From Diploscapter coronatus (Eukaryota; Nematoda; Chromadorea; Rhabditida; Rhabditidae), in assembly GCA_964036155.1 (NCBI GenBank), contig OZ038422.1, positions 32,635,201 through 32,699,200 on the forward strand: DNA of 64,000 bases. Direction: 5' to 3'. The notes beneath the pieces are model-generated. The model was not told where the DNA came from. It saw only the letters and a program-made list of their open reading frames with translations, and made no database searches. Below, one piece after another: positions 58,581 through 64,000 of the stretch; positions within the stretch are counted from its first letter, which is position 1, and every line of letters begins with the position of its first letter. Position numbers and translations under genes: made by a program.

Positions 58581-61500
58581 ATGATCAAAATGGCGTCCAA
58601 AATCTGGAACGTCTCCGAGACAATGGTTAATGGCGGATTGCGCTTCTGCCTCTACTCGTCTTCTAGGTAAACTAATAAAAGTAAAAATTTGTAGTTTTGC
58701 TGCGAATTTTTCGAGCTTTATCCTAGAATTACTTTGCAAAAATTTCGATTTTCCAATTCTTTTGAAAATGAAAAAACTTAGACCCTAATGTTTGAAAGAT
58801 AAAAAGTGAAGTACAAATTTCCCAGAAGCCGCTTGAAAGTTGCCGTCTGCGATTCCCCCGGACCGATGGTGCACGGCTGCGTGTCGTTCTGCACGGAGGC
58901 TGATTCGGACGACGGTCTGCCACACACTCTGGAACATCTCGTCTTCATGGGATCGCAGAAGTATCCGTTTAAGGTAAGTTAAGGGGCCTATGAAAAAATC
59001 ACCTCTTTGTAAAGGTGCCCAAAATTTAAAAATCAACCTATTAATGCGTAAAGTAATCTTTATCTTAATTACGATTTTTTCTTAGGAACTTGATAAAAGC
59101 ATGGGTGAAGACGAATTTTGCAATAGTCGATAAAATTTTTAAAAATTAAAGAAACATGTTTCAAAATAATATGAAAAGTTATTGAAAAGCTGAAGAATTC
59201 TAGACAATTGAATTTGGTAAATTTGGAAAGACAAATTTCTTTTAAAAATGAACAAGGTTTTCAGGGCGTTCTGGACCTGATCGCGAATCGGTGCATGGCC
59301 TCGGGAACGAATGCCTGGACGGACCAGGATCACACCGCATACACGCTGGACACCGTCGGCAGCGAGGGATTCTTGATGGTCTTGCCCATCTACATCGACC
59401 ACTTGCTGCAGCCGATGCTTACGGTAAACTCGACTAATTCATGAAAAACCCGGAAACTTGCGAGTTTTTGAATAAAATTTCTTATGCCTTATTCTTTAGC
59501 GAAATACTAGAGGATTTTCAGAAAAACAGAAAATTTTTGAATTAGGCTTCAAAAATGTAAGTGATTTGTACTGCAAAGGAAAGTGATACATTTTTAACAA
59601 TATCGATTTTCAGTCGAGCCAATTCGCCACCGAGGTGCACCACATCAACGGGAATGGCGAGAACGCGGGCGTCGTGTACAGCGAAATGCAGGACCACGAA
59701 TCGGAGATGGAGAACATCGTCGACGTCAAACTCAAGGAGCTCCTCTTCCCACCAGCCCATCCCTATCGGGTCGACACTGGTGGAAAGTTGGCATTTCTGA
59801 GGGACTCTTGCTCTCTCCAGAAGGTTAGAAAAAGTGAAAAGCTACAAGAAATATACATATTTCAGCCAGTTTTTGCCTTTATTCTTTAGCATAGGAGACC
59901 CCGTTCGGGAATCTCGCGTTTCGATTTCTAGAAAATCTCACTTTTTATTTCATATCTTAGCCTTTTTTCGTTCAAAAGGTATGACTTTAAAGGAAGACAA
60001 GTGTTTTATAAATGAAAATGGATGAAACCTAATAGCTTGTACTATTTTATTCTTATCACGAGAAAAACATTCTACAAAAGTCAAAAGTTTGTCAAAAAGT
60101 GGATATTGATTTTGATAGTTGCAGGTGCAGGATTATCACAAGCGCTACTATCATCTGTCGAACATGCTCGTGTCCGTGTGCGGCCAAGTACCCCACCAGA
60201 AGTTGCTCTCCATCATGGAAAAAGTCGAAGAGGTGGGCGAGTTTTCCGACTTTTGAAAACAAAATTGACCAACTTCAAATAAAAAAAACATCGACATGTG
60301 AGGAGTACTTTCGTAGCATTTTGATATTCTTCGAAAAAAAATGAAAGCACTGTTTGGGAGCACATTTAGAGATTGGAATCGAATTTATAGGCAAAAAAAG
60401 CGATAATATTTAAAACTTGTCGCAAAAATCTGAAAATTAAACGAATTTTCAGGAATACCTGCCCCGAGTTCCGTCGGATTTTACGGCTCCCTTCCAGATG
60501 ACCGCACCGGAACTGACCGACTTCAAGGAAGAGCAAGTGGAATGCCCGTCTGATGACGCCTCCAGGGGGATAGTAGAAATCGCTTGGTTAGACAAATTTC
60601 AAGCTTTTAATTTAAAAAATGGAAAATTGTCAATTTTAACTTAGTGTTTGAAAAACACATCGGTTTTTCCATGTTCCAAGAAATCTTGAAATTTTTAAAT
60701 ATTACATTCAAAAATATGGCAAATAGAAATAAAAATGCAAGTTACGGAAAAGTGAGAAAAATATAGAAAAAGAATAAAATGTTGAAAATTCTATGTGCCA
60801 CTCTATCTTTCCTATCAAATATTAGATAAAGTATAATTTCGAAACATAAAAATTTCAAAATTTTCAGGTTTACTCATGATCCGAACGATCTGGAGACGTG
60901 CGAGGCGATTCTGATTTTAGCCGATTATTTCACGCGAACTGCTGTGGCGCCTATGCAAAAGGATTTCGTGCTGCTCGAAGAACCCTTGGCCAGCGGCATC
61001 GACATGATAGCTAATGAAGAGGTGAGATTTTCATTTTTAAAATAAAAATAGGAATTTTTAGAAAATTTTCCTGAAAAGACGGAATTTTTTTTTTTAATTT
61101 TGAAAAATGGAACTATTCAGAAACTAATAATTAACGAGATTTCAGGTGAAATGTCGTCTGACCATCTCGTTTCAGGGAGTGCCTGTGGAAAAGTTGAAGG
61201 AGTGCAAGGCTAAGTAAGGAAAAAGATTTTAAGCTCTAAAAAATGAAAATGATAATTTTTCAAATCAAAATAAGAAAAATTAAAACAGCATAAAAATTTC
61301 AGACTCATGTCAAAGACTGTGCCGGAATATATCAAGCCGGAAAGCTGGGATATGGATCGTATGAATTCGATTTTGGATCAGGAAATCCTGAGCGAGCAAG
61401 TCAAGGTCAGGAATCTTCTCTTAAAGAAATGAGCATTTATTTTAAAACTTCAAGCAATATTTCAAAATTTTGTAAGAAAAACGAGGAAAGACTTGTATTT

Positions 61501-64000
61501 GTTTGCAAAGAAATAGCTTTTTAAAAATCTGCATCGAAAATTTGAAATACTTAGAATTTTGGAATAAAACATCGTTTTTTTCAAAAATAAAGGACCATTT
61601 TTTAAGAATTAGAAAACTTTTGAGGTATAAAATTTCTTTTCAAATTTTCTCTTCAGCTCGAAACCCGAGTCCACAAATCGCTGTTCGGGGAGATTATTTC
61701 GCACCAGCTGTACGACCACGGACAGGAAAAGTTGCTTGCCAAAAGACTCAATAAGGTGGGATTTTGAAGGAAATAGGAGATTCTCAAAATTAGCATTTTT
61801 CTAAAATATATATGAAAGTTTGAAATTCGTAAGTTTAACCGAAAAAAACCATTTTCTCATGAAAGCGCAAGTTTCATAAAGTGTACTGCTCAATATAAAA
61901 TATCTCAAAGGGTGAAAATAAAGCTATTACGAAAACATAAAATTAAACAAAAAAACACATTACGAGGAATTCCTACTAAATTTTTATTCTAAATCGCCTT
62001 CAGTCTTTAAAATTGAGTGTTCAGATCGACACCCTGCAAAAGTTGAAGGCCAAGCCCGCTGAGTACTGGGCTCAGCTGGTTCAGACCTACCTGACCGGAC
62101 CCTCGGCCACGGTGATCGGACTTCCCAGTGAGGCGCTCGTGGAAAAGGTTGGTCTCGAAAGATCCCTACGATGAAAGATAGGCGAATAAAACTAGAATCA
62201 TTTTTTCTCTCGCAAATTCTGATCTTTTTCCAATGATAAAGTATCGAGAAAGGAAACAGGTTGAAAAATTTGTTTCAGATCGCTAAGACGGAAGAGGCAC
62301 GCCTGGACGCGCAGAGAAAGGCGCTCGGAAAAAAGGGGCTCGAGGAGAAGAAGAACGAAATCGAGCAGGCCATTTGGGAGAACACGGTATTTATTATTAT
62401 TATTTTTAATTTAAACGAATTTCAAGGAAAAAAGATAATAAAATTTGAAAAAGTGAACATATTTGAAATTCCAGCACAAGAAGCCGGACGCCGATCTGCT
62501 CAAAAAGATGATCGTCGAAAAGTTGGAGGAGTTCGATCGTTTCGACGTCAAATCCGTCTCCAACTCGGGTATTTTATTATTTTTCCCGAAAAAGTGCACT
62601 TTTGAAAATTAAAAATAATTTTAAAGAACTGAAAAAGCAGATTTTTGAGAATCCAAATTCCAGACCCGTCGAGTCTGACCGAAGCAGAGGCGAAATTCCT
62701 CCACCAGTTCCCCTTCCACACCACCATTCACAACTGCAACACTCAGTTTGTTGAGGTCGGTCTCAGAAAAAAATAAAAATTCGTGTTGCATTTTTCTCAA
62801 AATGTTGGTTTTTTTTCTTCGCAAAAATGTTTTTAAATTTATTTATCTTTTTCCCGAAGAAAAAAAACGGAACTTCTCATTTTCTAAAAGAAGTTATACA
62901 AATTCTCTATTCTATATTTTTAACTTAAAAACTCGAAAAAGGACATCTTTTTTTGCGAATATACAAAACTCTGAAATTGAGCTTCTTTTTCCAGCTCATT
63001 TTCCTGTTGGACAGTTCGCACTTGTCGGTCTATCAGCGCCAGTGGCTCTATTTGTACACGGAATTGCTCTTCGACTCCCCTGCGATTATCGATGGAGTCA
63101 GATACGATGCCGACGAGGTCGCCAAACTCTACACCAAGGTTCGGCATTTATTTATTTTTGAAAAATATTTAGAGAATGAAGGGAGGGTTTCGTTCTTTTT
63201 TATTCTTTAGTATAAGAATTAAGAATTTCAAAGAAAATATCTGAATAAGTTTTGAATTTTAGTGAAGAAGCTGAGAAACAAAAACCGTGATTTTAAATTT
63301 TCGATAAAAACTGCCGAGTTTTCAGGACCTCATCGAGCACTCCGTCCACACGGGAATTCGAGGCCACTTCGACAATTTCGCCAACATTCAACTGAAGGTT
63401 AGTCTGAAAGAAAAACGCTCTAAATGAGTTTCATGGCTTCAATATTTTAGATGAAAAATATCGCTTTGGTTATTTCCAAGTCCAAATACAACTAACATCC
63501 CAAAAGGTTTCAAACCTAAAATAATGGATTCCATGAGTTTTAAGACATCATCATTCTGACTTGAATAGCTCTAAAATTACTTGAGCTTATTGAAAGTGTT
63601 AGTTTTTAATCAAACTTTTTAGGTTGAACGCAGCAAACTTTCGAATTTGGCCAAATGGACCGAGGTGCTCACCAAAGGGGTCATTTTTGACGCGCAGAGA
63701 ATTAAACAGGTGAGTTTTGTAAATCTATTTTAAAATTACTATGATCAGACCTAAGCAGAGCTTAAGCCAGATCCTTCATGCAAACCCCCCTTAAGTCAAA
63801 ATATTCGGCGAACTCTCTATTTGCGTACCCCCTCCTATAATTTTTCGTTCTGGCTGAAAGTCTGCCTAGATCTGGCCGCTAAATGTGTTTTCTTATTTTA
63901 ATTCTTGTCGATTTTTCGAAACAAAATTAAATTTTAATTTTCAGGTGGCTCTGAGGCTCGTCGGAGACGCGAAAGAACACAAGCGCGACGGTTGCACGGT
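58581..64000 (+). CDS. M16-family zinc metalloprotease, C. elegans C05D11.1-like (3' end beyond window)
   Basis: At least 18 exons read in phase to the window edge. The inverted zinc-binding motif HxxEH is present in LPHTLEHLVFMGSQKYP (second exon, 58825-58973), with the conserved NAWTDQDHTAYTLDTVGSEG and GVVYSEMQDHESEMENIVD regions after it and the family-typical LFPPAHPYRVDTGGKLAFL. Later exons (VECPSDDASRGIVEIAWF, LPSEALVEKIAKTEEAR, ELIFLLDSSHLSVYQRQW) form the non-catalytic repeats of a long M16 protein of about 1000 residues, of which roughly 650 are in the window. The relatives are large cytosolic or mitochondrial peptidases including yeast YOL098C; substrates are poorly defined. The ATG at 58581 is 4 bases after the acceptor; a second in-frame ATG at 58590 is equally possible. 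Probable operon partner of VPS16. Confidence 0.9.
63746..63880. repeat. MITE-like element, family C copy 4
   Basis: CAGACCTAAGCAGAGC at 63746 and GTCTGCCTAGATCTGG at about 63860 form the ends; CGTACCCCCTCCTATAAT lies inside. It is in an intron of the M16 gene. Confidence 0.65.

Noticed and set aside
1..64000. CRISPR arrays, bacterial operons or viral cores
   Set aside because: No regularly spaced direct repeats and no prokaryotic or viral gene was seen; the spliced animal genes explain the window.

Overview
The window looks like nuclear DNA of an invertebrate animal, most probably a nematode. It is AT-rich. Its genes are broken into many small exons, with short introns ending in TTTCAG or TTTTAG, and conserved animal genes alternate with secreted and receptor genes. 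Several start codons lie 0 to 10 bases after a TTTTAG-type acceptor, as expected for trans-spliced messages. Two gene pairs have the roughly 100-base spacing from poly(A) signal to acceptor that is typical of nematode operons. Species and chromosome cannot be named from the sequence alone. Multi-exon gene spans are given start to stop; exon boundaries were joined by eye from reading frame, splice sites and family similarity.

Layout. 92-181 (+) is the last exon of an unknown gene. 538-4308 (+) is the ASH2 subunit of the Set1/MLL histone methyltransferase complex. 4675-6112 (-) is a small secreted protein. 7657-14619 (-) is a large unrecognised protein, divergent from 15549-22975 (+), a PH/coiled-coil/TBC Rab GAP (TBC1D2, C. 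elegans tbc-2). An accessory block on the minus strand follows: 24100-25982 transmembrane tyrosine kinase, 26555-28845 two tandem kelch propellers, and 30376-33031 a secreted cysteine-rich modular protein. After about 4.5 kb without genes come 37581-44699 (+), a class B (secretin-type) GPCR; 45593-51634 (-), polarity protein PAR-3; 53075-58307 (+), VPS16; and 58581-64000 (+, cut by the window end), an M16 zinc metalloprotease.

Most of the named genes have housekeeping or developmental roles: chromatin (ASH2), endolysosomal traffic (TBC-2, VPS16), cell polarity (PAR-3). VPS16 and the M16 protease look like an operon, and from memory the same two genes are adjacent in C. elegans. Introns and spacers hold many short palindromic elements resembling MITEs, in at least four dispersed families.

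The most interesting candidate is the minus-strand block at 24.1-28.8 kb. The kelch reading frame can be spliced in phase through a small exon and a Ser/Thr-rich stalk into the transmembrane kinase. This would give a receptor tyrosine kinase with a kelch-propeller ectodomain, an architecture I do not know from any described family.
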